A stretch of 33,205 bases of DNA from an uncultured Pedobacter sp. (GTDB taxonomy: Bacteria > Bacteroidota > Bacteroidia > Sphingobacteriales > Sphingobacteriaceae): positions 1 to 33,205 of the forward strand of contig NZ_CAMLHF010000035.1 in NCBI RefSeq assembly GCF_946479715.1, in the 5' to 3' direction. Below the pieces are notes generated by a model. It saw only the letters and a program-made list of their open reading frames with translations, was not told the origin of the DNA and did no database searches. Shown here piece by piece: positions 6,764-15,541 of the stretch. The stretch's first letter is position 1; each line of letters starts with the position of its first letter. The position numbers and the translations under genes are program-made.

Positions 6764-9406
6764 TTACGACAGTCGTGTTTCTTTACCTGCTATCAATACC
6801 TTTTTAACGGGTATTTTACCATAAGCAATGTTTAGTGATGCTTTATTATCTTTAAAACTTACCGTGCCGAAACCTGTAGCTGTTGATAAGAAACTGGTAA
6901 AATCTCCTACTTTGGAATCCACATGTAAGGCCTTCTCTACTGCATCATAACGTACTCCGGTAAGTCCTTGTATCATTCCATAGCTAGACATTGCCCTGGC
7001 GTACCAGTGTCCGCATTCATATTCATTGAAAGGATTACGTACTCGACCATCATAGCGGTCACGACAAGCTTTTACAATATCCAGTCCCTCATTTACTTGT
7101 CCCATTAACATCAGATGTGATGCTACCTGATACTCAATTCCTGTCCACACTTCATTGCTGTACACAAATGGCAGAGAAAGCATCCCGCCTTTAGGCCATG
7201 AGCAAAGTAGCAATCCACCTTCGTGTCCAGCTGCATATGATGGACGCTGAGGATTTACGTGATCACTTAAATCGGCCTTCAAATTGTATTTGTGAACAGA
7301 TAATAAATGACTTTTGGTTTTTTCAACATCCAACGGTTCTTCAAGTCCGCACATTCTGGAAATCCATCCGCCAAGAATACCGTCAGATAAGCAACCGGTT
7401 CCATACTGGTATTTTGGTCCCTCTTTCTTTAGTATTTCTAATGCTTCAGCTGTATATTGTGTAGCGAAAGATTTTTCATTGACTGGATTAGGCGCATTTA
7501 GCCCGGTCCACTGTATTTTTTGATTAAAATATTCTCCATTATATAATTCACTTTCCATGAATTTTTTACCGGCGGCATAAAGTGTTTTATATTTTGAGAT
7601 GTCTTTTTTAAGAAACTGCCCCATTTTAACAATTGCATTCAGCGCTCCCAGGTAAAAGCTTGTACACATACCATCAGGTCCCCAAAACTCAATATCGTAG
7701 GTATTATGATGTGGTTCTTCCACAATTCCCTTACTTCTGGGATCCCAGGTGTTAATTGAATAATCCATGCTCTTTTTTACCATTGGGTACATTTTTTTCA
7801 GCCATGTAGCATCACCACTAATTCTCCATTCTCTGTATACTTTCATTATGCCCCCAAGCTGGCCATCAGCAGCGGCATGAAAATCATGTTTGGCAGGGCT
7901 TATAGGCATATTTGCTCTAAATTGCTGATGCCCTTCAAAATTTTGATTTTCACAGAACTCTGTAGTTCTAAGGCTCCTTTCAAGGGATGGAAAAAGATGA
8001 GGAATTGCCTGTGCATAATTCCATACGTGGGTACAACTACCATGACAGCACCCGCCATCATCACCGCATCCTTCCCAGCTCCATAGACGACCATCAAATT
8101 GTCTTAATACTGTTGGCGATTTAAGGATAGTAAGGTTTGCGGCAACTGCTTCAATAACTGCTGGAGGTAAAGTGCTGGAATAAAATGCATCACGGAATAT
8201 TGCTGATTTTTTTTGCAGCTCATCATAATTGTTTTTCCAATAAGCTGCTGCCTCTTCAATTCCCTTAAATTTACTGCTATACCACGGTTTGTAGTTCCGA
8301 TCATTGTAAGTTGACTTCTCTTCCAAACCAATGGCAGATGGAGTTATGCAACAATCCGCCGATTCAGCCTTTTTTGGATCAACAACCACATCTCCAATAT
8401 GAAGATCTGAATCCGGAACATACCAGGTCATCATGAGTCTGATGGTTTTTTGTTCTCCTGCGTTTAATTTAAACGGCACAAATAACGATGCACCAGGCGC
8501 ATCTGAGTCAGGCTCCTGAGCCTTAACTTTCCCCTCTTTAATGGTATTCCAAACCATGGTTAAAGGGTCAAACCATCCGCCCCTGAACCAACAATAATCC
8601 ACAGTTGCAGGCTCACTGGTGAAAATAGCAAAATCTGTTTTTAAATGTGGTTTTTCATTTGTTCCTTCCTGCGACAGTATGAATCCGTCTGATAACTTTT
8701 TAATGGCTCCTTTTTGGCCGCCCTGCAACACAAAATTTCTTGCATTATAAGAAAAGACCGCTTCAATAGTTTCTGAGGTATCATTTGTGAATTTATATTC
8801 TAAAGCTCCTGCTGGTAAACTTGAGTTGTCTTCGTCAGTTGGAATGAACGGACTCCATCCAATGATCTGTGTTTTTAACGGTATGTCTTTTTCTTCGAGA
8901 TCAATCGTTGCAAATGGAAAACGATCTGTAAATACCGCACTGTTAAATCTGGGTAAACCGTAGTTACTCCCGCTAGCCCCATTACCTGTACCACGTTGAC
9001 CAAACATCTTCCACTCCTCAATTGGCCCTTCTAATACCCGTGCTACCGTCTGTTTACCTTTTACAGCAATAGCAGCAAACATATTGGGTTCATGAAATAT
9101 TTCAGGCCTGTTGCGGATGGACATATGAGATATGGCCCCGCTGCCTTCCAAACAGAACATCCCTGAACCCAAACCACCAATCGGAAACGCTACTCTTCTA
9201 AGATTTTCGTTTTTATAGCTGGTATTATAAGCTCTTTTGATATTCTTTTCATCCTGCTTTAACGACGTCTGTAAGGTTTCCTTATCAGTATTGTCGGTTC
9301 TGGTTTCGGCCATCATTACCGATGGTATTGCCGTAAGTCCAATACCCCCGATGGTTATTTTTTTTATAAATGAACGTCTGTTATCATTATTTTTCATCAG
9401 TATCAA
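6764..9406 (-). CDS. GH116-family glycosidase with Tat signal (candidate exo-beta-D-arabinofuranosidase)
   Basis: This 880-residue protein (start 9406, or three codons later at 9397) has a twin-arginine signal, NRRSFIKK, followed by a hydrophobic stretch ending near SVMMAE, so it is probably exported folded. The GH116 N-terminal domain starts with NLRRVAFPIGGLGSGMF (68-84). The catalytic alpha-toroid follows, with a presumed nucleophile E445 in WSWEGCGDD and a presumed acid/base D571 in HHNTYDIEFWGPD. Classical GH116 members are beta-glucosidases, beta-xylosidases and GBA2-like glucosylceramidases. At least one bacterial member is known as an exo-beta-D-arabinofuranosidase acting on mycobacterial arabinans, and the neighbouring GH172, isomerase and kinase favour that activity here. 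An unusual cysteine cluster (C447, C453, C454, C458) surrounds the presumed nucleophile. The gene starts 19 bases after the kinase. The family is firm; the substrate is inferred. Confidence 0.85.
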   Translation of the reverse strand: MILMKNNDNRRSFIKKITIGGIGLTAIPSVMMAETRTDNTDKETLQTSLKQDEKNIKRAYNTSYKNENLRRVAFPIGGLGSGMFCLEGSGAISHMSIRNRPEIFHEPNMFAAIAVKGKQTVARVLEGPIEEWKMFGQRGTGNGASGSNYGLPRFNSAVFTDRFPFATIDLEEKDIPLKTQIIGWSPFIPTDEDNSSLPAGALEYKFTNDTSETIEAVFSYNARNFVLQGGQKGAIKKLSDGFILSQEGTNEKPHLKTDFAIFTSEPATVDYCWFRGGWFDPLTMVWNTIKEGKVKAQEPDSDAPGASLFVPFKLNAGEQKTIRLMMTWYVPDSDLHIGDVVVDPKKAESADCCITPSAIGLEEKSTYNDRNYKPWYSSKFKGIEEAAAYWKNNYDELQKKSAIFRDAFYSSTLPPAVIEAVAANLTILKSPTVLRQFDGRLWSWEGCGDDGGCCHGSCTHVWNYAQAIPHLFPSLERSLRTTEFCENQNFEGHQQFRANMPISPAKHDFHAAADGQLGGIMKVYREWRISGDATWLKKMYPMVKKSMDYSINTWDPRSKGIVEEPHHNTYDIEFWGPDGMCTSFYLGALNAIVKMGQFLKKDISKYKTLYAAGKKFMESELYNGEYFNQKIQWTGLNAPNPVNEKSFATQYTAEALEILKKEGPKYQYGTGCLSDGILGGWISRMCGLEEPLDVEKTKSHLLSVHKYNLKADLSDHVNPQRPSYAAGHEGGLLLCSWPKGGMLSLPFVYSNEVWTGIEYQVASHLMLMGQVNEGLDIVKACRDRYDGRVRNPFNEYECGHWYARAMSSYGMIQGLTGVRYDAVEKALHVDSKVGDFTSFLSTATGFGTVSFKDNKASLNIAYGKIPVKKVLIAGKETRLS

Positions 9407-9425
9407 TAATTAGTGATGGTTATAA

Positions 9426-11096
9426 TTAAATAGTTGTTTCCAGGTACTTTCCTAATCTTTCATATTTTTTGTGCCGCAATTCATACAAATGAGCTAGCCT
9501 ATCATCAGGATGGTAAGTTTTATCAAATCCTTTGCCTATTGCGTTCATTGCTTCATTTACATTAGAATAAATACCTGCAACGGTTGCGGCAAACATTACA
9601 GCTCCCAGCGCACAAGTCTGTTCAGACTGGTGGACACGGATAGGCATATTCATGACATTTGCGAGCGTCTGCATTACAAATGGTGATTTCTTTGCAATAC
9701 CTCCCACACCTATCAAACCCTTTATGGCAATGCCCTCAGCTTTAAACCTGTTAGATATACTTTTTGAGCCGAAACAGGTAGCTTCTACAATTGACCTGTA
9801 TATGGAAGGAGCATCGCTCCCCAGGTTTATACCCGTTATAGCACCTTTGAGCAATTGATTAGCATCGGGCGTTCTGCGGCCGTTAAACCAATCAACAGAC
9901 AGTTCGCTCTGATCATTAAATTCCAATGCGGTGGCGCTTTTCTCCAACTCAACCAATAGCTGCTGAGATATATTCTCAGAAATTGCTTTCGCATTTCCGG
10001 CATCAATTCCTGCTGAAGCCGAAACTAAATGCTGCAAAGGCCATGATAAAAGATTCTTAAACCAAGCAAATGCATCCCCAAAGGCTGACTGTCCAGCCTC
10101 CATGCCTATCATTCCTGGAATAATAGATCCATCTACCTGTCCGCATATTCCTTTAACTATGGTTTTATTTATATCATTTTTTGGTGCAACCAGCATATCA
10201 CAGGTGGATGTACCAATCACTTTGCTCAGATAGTAGGGTTCTATTTGTCCCCCAACAGCTCCCATATGTGCATCTATCGCGCCAATACCCACTAAAACAT
10301 CAGTACTCAATCCCAATCGTTTGGCCCATTCTCCACTTAACCTACCGGCTGCTTTATCTGAGGTATAAACTTCCTTACCTAAAGTAGCCGAATATCCTGT
10401 TAATAGTGGATCAAGCGTAGAGAAGAAGTGATCGGGAGGAAAGCCACCATGCTCTTCAGCCCACAAACCTTTATGTCCGGCGGCGCATACACTTCGCTTT
10501 ATTTCTGTGGCTTTTTTACCACCGGTTAACAGAAACGGCATCCAGTCACAATGCTCAACCCAGGTATAAGCAGCATTTCTGATCCGCTCATTTTTTCGCA
10601 GGATATGTAATAGCTTCGACCAAAACCATTCTGAGGAATAAATGCCTCCGGAGTATACCGTGTAATCAGGACTATGTTTTTTCGCATGTGCATTAATTTC
10701 GGCAGCCTCTTTAACAGCAGTATGGTCTTTCCAAAGAATAAACATTGCATCTGCATCTGACTCAAATTCAGGTAGCAATGCCAGTGGAATTCCTTTGTCA
10801 TTTACGGCTACCGGGGTCGAGCCTGTAGTAGCGATAGATATTGCTCTGATATTTATGGCTACAAATGCCCCTGCTTGTTTTAAACACCCTTTTATAGTGT
10901 GTTCTATCCCTTCAATATAATCGAGCGGATGTTGCCTGAATTGATTCTGACTGGCATTGCAGTAAAGTCCGTCATTCCATCTTGGGTAGATAAACGAAGA
11001 CGAGGCAACTTCGTCACCATTATGTGCATTAACTATAATGGATCTGACAGAATCTGTTCCAAAATCAACTCCTATACAATAATCTTGATTTGTCAT
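9426..11096 (-). CDS. araB: Ribulokinase, AraB type (FGGY family)
   Basis: This FGGY sugar kinase of 556 residues has the full set of AraB motifs: the ATP-site loop VDFGTDSVRS near the N terminus, WKDHTAVKEA, YSSEWFWSK, WVEHCDWMP, GAIDAHMGAVGG, IGTSTCDMLV, and the PGMIGMEAGQSAFGD block. It phosphorylates a ribulose with ATP in the cytosol. AraB enzymes accept both L- and D-ribulose. With an FucI-type isomerase upstream and no L-arabinose isomerase, the likely reaction is D-ribulose to D-ribulose 5-phosphate, which enters the pentose phosphate pathway. I chose the ATG at 11096 over one 57 bases upstream because it gives the normal N terminus (MTNQDYCIGVDFG) and leaves a 10-base gap after the permease instead of a 47-base overlap. 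The gene symbol reflects the family; D-ribulose specificity is inferred. Confidence 0.88.
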   Translation of the reverse strand: MTNQDYCIGVDFGTDSVRSIIVNAHNGDEVASSSFIYPRWNDGLYCNASQNQFRQHPLDYIEGIEHTIKGCLKQAGAFVAINIRAISIATTGSTPVAVNDKGIPLALLPEFESDADAMFILWKDHTAVKEAAEINAHAKKHSPDYTVYSGGIYSSEWFWSKLLHILRKNERIRNAAYTWVEHCDWMPFLLTGGKKATEIKRSVCAAGHKGLWAEEHGGFPPDHFFSTLDPLLTGYSATLGKEVYTSDKAAGRLSGEWAKRLGLSTDVLVGIGAIDAHMGAVGGQIEPYYLSKVIGTSTCDMLVAPKNDINKTIVKGICGQVDGSIIPGMIGMEAGQSAFGDAFAWFKNLLSWPLQHLVSASAGIDAGNAKAISENISQQLLVELEKSATALEFNDQSELSVDWFNGRRTPDANQLLKGAITGINLGSDAPSIYRSIVEATCFGSKSISNRFKAEGIAIKGLIGVGGIAKKSPFVMQTLANVMNMPIRVHQSEQTCALGAVMFAATVAGIYSNVNEAMNAIGKGFDKTYHPDDRLAHLYELRHKKYERLGKYLETTI

Positions 11097-11106
11097 TTTC
11101 GGCTGC

Positions 11107-12438
11107 TTAATGGTGCTGCAATGAGATATTTTTAGCGTCAATCTTTTTCCCAATCCCTTTTATAGCATACCAGGCAATAAATGCGAAACATACCATTGGT
11201 ATCACGAAGGCTATAGACATCCCGAAGTGATCTCCTATCAGGCCCATTATTGGCGGACAAAATGCACCGCCTGCAACTGCCATTACCAAAAATGAAGCTC
11301 CTTTTTTAGTTAAAGGCCCTAAATCATATATACCTAAAGCAAAGATTGTTGGGAACATGATCGACATAAAGAAATACGTAAAAAATAAGGCTACTACCGA
11401 AAACCATCCTATCTCTAACAAAACTATAAATACCAGTACGGTATTAACTACAGCATATATTCCAAGAAGTTTTTGCGGCGATAAATATTTCATCATGTAC
11501 GACCCTGATAATCGCCCGATCCAGAAAAGTCCCATCCCTCCAATCGCAAGAATAAGAGATGCTGCCTGCTCAGGATTTTTTGGTGTAAACACTTCACCAA
11601 ACCAACCTAAGTGCTGCATGATATCTTGAACAGGCCCTGTTACATTAGGGATGGTCTCTGTTACATAGTTAATAAAGAATGAGTTAACACCGGTCTGGGC
11701 AGCTACATAAAGAAATTGTGCAATTACAGCCAATACAAAAGCCGGGTGCTTCAATAGATTACGCATCGGCGGATCTTCAGCGGTTTCGGTATCACTGGCT
11801 TCTTTCACTTCAGGAAGCTTAATGAGCATAAATACTAATGCTACAACTACAACAATTCCGCCAACCATCATATATGGCTTAACCATGGAATCGAATTTAT
11901 CTACACCAGGTGTATGTTCTGTTCCAAAGATGAACAATCCACCCATCAAAGGCCCCAATATCCATCCTAAACCGTTAAAAGATTGAGAAATATTGATCCG
12001 TCTGGCTGCATATTCTTTTGGTCCAAGAATAGTTGAGTAAGGATTGGCTGCAGTTTCCAGACAAGCCAGTCCGCATGCCAGCACAAATAAAGCAAGCAGA
12101 AATGGAATAAATGCTTGTAGTTTAGCTGCCGGGTAAAAAAGAAAGGCACCAATGGCAAACAAAACCAGCCCTAAAATGATTCCTTTTTGATAACCGAATC
12201 GCTTCATAAACAGCCCAGCCGGCACAGCCATAGCCAGATAACCAATGTACAATGAAAATTGTATAAAGCCCGATTGTGCTTTTGATACATGTAATATATT
12301 CTGAAAATGCTTATCCAGCACATCCAACAAACCATGTGCAAAACCCCACAAAAGGAATAGGCTGCATATGAAAATAAAGGGCACGAGGTAACTCTTGCCG
12401 GTTTCTGTTCTGAACAGTGAAGTTGATTTTTTATTCAT
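11107..12438 (-). CDS. fucP: FucP-type sugar:proton symporter (L-fucose / D-arabinose permease)
   Basis: This 443-residue protein of the major facilitator superfamily matches the fucose permease group: SYLVPFIFICSLFLLWGFAHGLLDVLDKHFQ at the first helix, the CGLACLETAANPY motif of helix 5, and QSFNGLGWILGP. About twelve membrane helices can be traced. E. coli FucP carries L-fucose, L-galactose and D-arabinose with protons across the inner membrane, all of which share the D-arabino arrangement at C2-C4. The gene sits 11 bases after the isomerase and 10 before the kinase, forming an uptake-isomerase-kinase core. The start at 12438 (MNKKSTSLFRTE) was preferred to an upstream ATG inside the isomerase gene. 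D-arabinose as the cargo is inferred from the neighbours. Confidence 0.88.
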   Translation of the reverse strand: MNKKSTSLFRTETGKSYLVPFIFICSLFLLWGFAHGLLDVLDKHFQNILHVSKAQSGFIQFSLYIGYLAMAVPAGLFMKRFGYQKGIILGLVLFAIGAFLFYPAAKLQAFIPFLLALFVLACGLACLETAANPYSTILGPKEYAARRINISQSFNGLGWILGPLMGGLFIFGTEHTPGVDKFDSMVKPYMMVGGIVVVVALVFMLIKLPEVKEASDTETAEDPPMRNLLKHPAFVLAVIAQFLYVAAQTGVNSFFINYVTETIPNVTGPVQDIMQHLGWFGEVFTPKNPEQAASLILAIGGMGLFWIGRLSGSYMMKYLSPQKLLGIYAVVNTVLVFIVLLEIGWFSVVALFFTYFFMSIMFPTIFALGIYDLGPLTKKGASFLVMAVAGGAFCPPIMGLIGDHFGMSIAFVIPMVCFAFIAWYAIKGIGKKIDAKNISLQHH

Positions 12439-12449
12439 CAGATAAGTGC

Positions 12450-14213
12450 TTAGCTGTATAATGATCCGTAAACTTGACATGCCCTGTAATCCGAGCCTTC
12501 GGTATCCATTCCAAATGAAGACCATGCTGAAGGGCGAAAGACATCGCCTGAAGCTACATTATGCATGTTTACCGGAATTCTGAGCATTGAAGCAAGGGTG
12601 ATCAGATCAGCTCCGATATGCCCATAACTTATCGCTCCATGATTTGCACCCCAGTTTGCCATCACTGAATAAACGTCTTTAAAAGCACCGCTTCCGCTTA
12701 AACGCGGAACAAACCAGGTTGTTGGCCAGGTACGGTCAGTACGCTCATCCAGCGTTTTATGTACATTTTCAGGTAAATCCACTGCCCAGCCTTCGGCAAT
12801 TTGAAGTACCGGACCAAGGCCCTTAACCAAATTTAGTCGGCACATGGTTACCGGCATCTCTCCTTTAGTAAGAAAATTGGATGAATATCCTCCCCCACGA
12901 AAATAGTCGAGATTTGCAGGATACCAGGTAGTTGCTTTCAGACATTCCTCTGCCTCTTGCTCATCAATGTTCCAGAATGGCTTCATCACAGGTTTGCCAT
13001 CTATTGTTTGTCTTCCTGTGCCATCCAAAGTTGCTGAGCCTGAGTTTATCAAATGAATAAATCCTGCCTCTGCGCGTTTATTCGGTTTCCAGCCCGACAC
13101 TCGTTCTACAGCTTCGGGGCTCCAGTAAGTACGTACGTCAGCAAAAATTTGTGCAGTATTTGTCAGTAGATAGTTAAATAGCATAGAAACGCCATTTAAT
13201 GCATCATTTTCTGTTGCAACCATATAAGGTGCCCTTATTCCATTCCAATCGAAAGAAGAATTCAGTATAGCTTCAGGAAAATCCCCGTTAGGTAAGAAAT
13301 CTGTCCATTGGCGTTGCCCCTGGAAACCAGAAACAATTGCATTATGTCCCTGGGCTTCTTCAGCATAACCAATTTTAACAAGTGCATCATTCCCAATCAT
13401 CAGATCGCGAATAATAAGTGTCATCTTTATTACGAATTCCCAATCTTTGTCTTTTTCTTCTCTGGATTTCACTTTCTCAGGCCGATTGAAATCTTCTCCC
13501 TCCAGGCAGTATTTTTTGGTCCATTCCAAAGCCTTCTCGTATTCTTTCTGATCAAATATATTCTGTTGTATACGTCTTAAAACTTCAGAGGAATCTACAT
13601 ATTCATTGCGCATGCCCAAATAGTCCTGAAAGAAATCAGCATCCACAATTGAACCTGCAATACCCATAGAAACTGAACCTATAGCCAGATATGACTTGCC
13701 TTTCATAATTGCAACAGCTAAACCACTTTTGGCAAAGCGTAGCAATTTCTCTTTAACATCAGCAGGAATCACAGCATCTCCCAGGTCCTGCACATCTGTT
13801 CCGTAAATTCCAAATGCGGGCAGCCCCTTCTGGTTGTGACCAGCTAATGTTGCTGCCAGATATACTGCGCCCGGTCTTTCTGTGCCATTAAATCCCCAGA
13901 TTGCTTTAGGCAATAGCGGATCCATATCCATAGTTTCTGACCCATAACACCAGCATGGCGTAACTGATAATGATACGCCTACATTATTATCTCTGAATTT
14001 TTCTGCACATGCTGCTGCTTCTTTAACTCCACCAATACAGGAATCTGCGATGACACATTCCACAGGGCTGCCATCAGGATATTTCAATTCTTGCTTAAAT
14101 AACGCTGCTACTGCTTTGGCCATATTCATTGTGGTATCCTCCAGGGATTCACGAATGCCTCCCAAACGGCCATCTATTATAGGTCGAATGCCTACCTTAG
14201 GGTATTTGTTCAT
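12450..14213 (-). CDS. fucI: L-fucose / D-arabinose isomerase
   Basis: This 587-residue protein is full length for FucI and matches it throughout, for example [54 protein letters not shown] and [10 protein letters not shown]. The metal-binding and catalytic residues are present: E335 (VATEND), D359 (IFADVRTYW) and H525 (NWGANHG). They match E337, D361 and H528 of the E. coli enzyme. FucI is a manganese-dependent hexamer that interconverts L-fucose with L-fuculose and also D-arabinose with D-ribulose. No fuculokinase or fuculose-phosphate aldolase accompanies it; the kinase is of ribulokinase type, so D-arabinose isomerase is the more likely role. An 81-base gap with a strong hairpin separates it from the upstream DUF6786 gene. 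Confidence 0.93.
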   Translation of the reverse strand: MNKYPKVGIRPIIDGRLGGIRESLEDTTMNMAKAVAALFKQELKYPDGSPVECVIADSCIGGVKEAAACAEKFRDNNVGVSLSVTPCWCYGSETMDMDPLLPKAIWGFNGTERPGAVYLAATLAGHNQKGLPAFGIYGTDVQDLGDAVIPADVKEKLLRFAKSGLAVAIMKGKSYLAIGSVSMGIAGSIVDADFFQDYLGMRNEYVDSSEVLRRIQQNIFDQKEYEKALEWTKKYCLEGEDFNRPEKVKSREEKDKDWEFVIKMTLIIRDLMIGNDALVKIGYAEEAQGHNAIVSGFQGQRQWTDFLPNGDFPEAILNSSFDWNGIRAPYMVATENDALNGVSMLFNYLLTNTAQIFADVRTYWSPEAVERVSGWKPNKRAEAGFIHLINSGSATLDGTGRQTIDGKPVMKPFWNIDEQEAEECLKATTWYPANLDYFRGGGYSSNFLTKGEMPVTMCRLNLVKGLGPVLQIAEGWAVDLPENVHKTLDERTDRTWPTTWFVPRLSGSGAFKDVYSVMANWGANHGAISYGHIGADLITLASMLRIPVNMHNVASGDVFRPSAWSSFGMDTEGSDYRACQVYGSLYS

Positions 14214-14237
14214 ATTCTGATCTTTATTTGGTTAAAC

Positions 14238-14285
14238 TTCGGATAAAGGCTGGTGAGATATTAAAGCGCCCACCAGCTATCCGAA
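14238..14285 (-). promoter_or_regulatory. Intercistronic hairpin between the DUF6786 gene and fucI
   Basis: In the 81-base gap between two co-directional genes, 14238-14245 pairs with 14278-14285 (8 bp, TTCGGATA/TATCCGAA). Positions 14249-14255 pair with 14271-14277 (7 bp, GCTGGTG/CACCAGC). There is a 3-base bulge at 14246-14248 and a 15-base loop. No T-tract follows on the minus strand, so it is not a standard intrinsic terminator. It could be an mRNA-processing or stability element that sets different levels for the exported proteins and the catabolic enzymes. Confidence 0.6.
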
Positions 14286-14294
14286 TACATGATT

Positions 14295-15524
14295 TTAATC
14301 TTTAAACGCCCCGGCGATCTCGTCAAGAGATACACCTAGAACCTTTACTGCAATTTCATTTAGAGCGGTTTTGTCCCCCGTAAAATGAAACACACTATGC
14401 ATGTGCGTATGCTTTTCTCCTGGTTTCAAGAATGTAGGTGGCGATACACTTTCTAATTCGTAAAAAGGTCCCATTTGTGAGCCATCAGCTAAAGGCCCAT
14501 CATTATAGGCATTCATGGCATCGCCGGTAAATGGATCTTTGTCTGGTGTCCATTCCTGGTTTAAGTATTTTGCCTTGTTGTTTATGTCAAACATGGTGAT
14601 CGTAAGCACATTCTGATCCGCTGCATAACTACCGGCAACATTTTTAACCCTACCAGGAGGAATACCGAGTTTGCCACGTGATTTACCATCGGCTTTGAAC
14701 AACAGAATTCCATTCTTGTAAGTTATACGGTCTTTAGCAATCTCTCCAAAATAATCTGTAGTAGCTACTTTACCAGCTGCACTTTCGATATATGGAATCA
14801 CAATTACTGTTTTAGGCGATGGGCTAAACATGTCTAAGCTCCAGATACAAGGGGCCCCCGTTTTCTCTGTCCATTCATTAGTACCACTATTAGTGATGGT
14901 ATTTTGTGTTTTAAAGGCAACAGAACTCACTTTACCAGCTAAACTAATATTTAAAACTTTCTCGATGTTATCCTTTTCCAGAATCTCTACATCTCTTTCC
15001 AGCTTTATCTTAAGATTGGTGCCCGCATAGTTCTGCAACTCCATTTCTTTATTTAACGATGCGTGCTTTCCATCAGATTTTAGCAATGTCCAGCTTTCAC
15101 TGTCAATTCCTGCAGGAGTGTGCCAATTGTCGAACACCATCGAATCACCCTTTTTAAAATAAAGGGAAAATTTCCCTCCCTCCGGGCCAAGCCACAAACG
15201 GTCTTCACCACCATAAGCGTTCATATGCGGGTCCAAAGGTTTGCCAAAGGCTTTATAGTTAACCCAGCCAAAACTTTTGCCATCAAGCCCTTCGGCAGTT
15301 GAAGTAAATACCTTTGCCTGATATTTTGGCGATAAAGCAAGTTGAGCGCTTCCGTCATCATTCTTTAAAACAACTATACTGTCATTTTCATTCAAAAAGT
15401 TTAAATCGTAGCCAAACGTGCCCTTTTCAAAAACCTTCATATCTTCTTGTTTTTTTGTGGTAGACTGACAAGATGTGATCATCATTCCTGCCAACAATAG
15501 TGATGGAATTTTCAGTAATTTCAT
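14295..15524 (-). CDS. DUF6786-family lipoprotein
   Basis: This 409-residue protein starts with a lipoprotein signal (MKLLKIPSLLLAGMMITSC, lipid-carrying Cys at 19), so it should be anchored in a membrane facing the periplasm or cell surface. The mature part matches the Bacteroidota family DUF6786 as I recall it, with a GGEDRLWLGPEGGKFSLYF segment (about residues 105-125) and repeated beta-strand stretches that suggest an all-beta fold similar to aldose epimerases. That fold relation is a guess from sequence texture. It lies 17 bases after the GH172 gene and upstream of fucI, second in the operon. A role as sugar mutarotase, glycan-binding protein or lyase-like enzyme on the released sugar is possible; none can be shown from the sequence. 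No truncation is seen. Confidence 0.65.
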   Translation of the reverse strand: MKLLKIPSLLLAGMMITSCQSTTKKQEDMKVFEKGTFGYDLNFLNENDSIVVLKNDDGSAQLALSPKYQAKVFTSTAEGLDGKSFGWVNYKAFGKPLDPHMNAYGGEDRLWLGPEGGKFSLYFKKGDSMVFDNWHTPAGIDSESWTLLKSDGKHASLNKEMELQNYAGTNLKIKLERDVEILEKDNIEKVLNISLAGKVSSVAFKTQNTITNSGTNEWTEKTGAPCIWSLDMFSPSPKTVIVIPYIESAAGKVATTDYFGEIAKDRITYKNGILLFKADGKSRGKLGIPPGRVKNVAGSYAADQNVLTITMFDINNKAKYLNQEWTPDKDPFTGDAMNAYNDGPLADGSQMGPFYELESVSPPTFLKPGEKHTHMHSVFHFTGDKTALNEIAVKVLGVSLDEIAGAFKD

Positions 15525-15541
15525 GTTCTGAGTTTTAAGGA

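Noticed and set aside
7198..8331. Short open frames on both strands overlapping the GH116 gene
   Set aside because: All overlap the conserved catalytic domain in other frames and show composition expected of shadow frames.
9426..11096. An L-arabinose operon because of araB
   Set aside because: No L-arabinose isomerase, ribulose-phosphate 4-epimerase or L-arabinofuranosidase of the usual families is present; the isomerase is FucI.
11097..11153. Longer N terminus of the ribulokinase overlapping the permease gene
   Set aside because: The extra 19 residues do not match AraB proteins; the ATG at 11096 gives the normal start.
12439..12525. Longer N terminus of the FucP permease inside the isomerase gene
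   Set aside because: The extra 29 residues are translated from another frame of the conserved FucI end; the ATG at 12438 fits the family.
9426..14213. A standard L-fucose degradation operon
   Set aside because: The kinase is clearly AraB-type and there is no fuculose-1-phosphate aldolase or lactaldehyde enzyme. L-fucose remains a possible side substrate.
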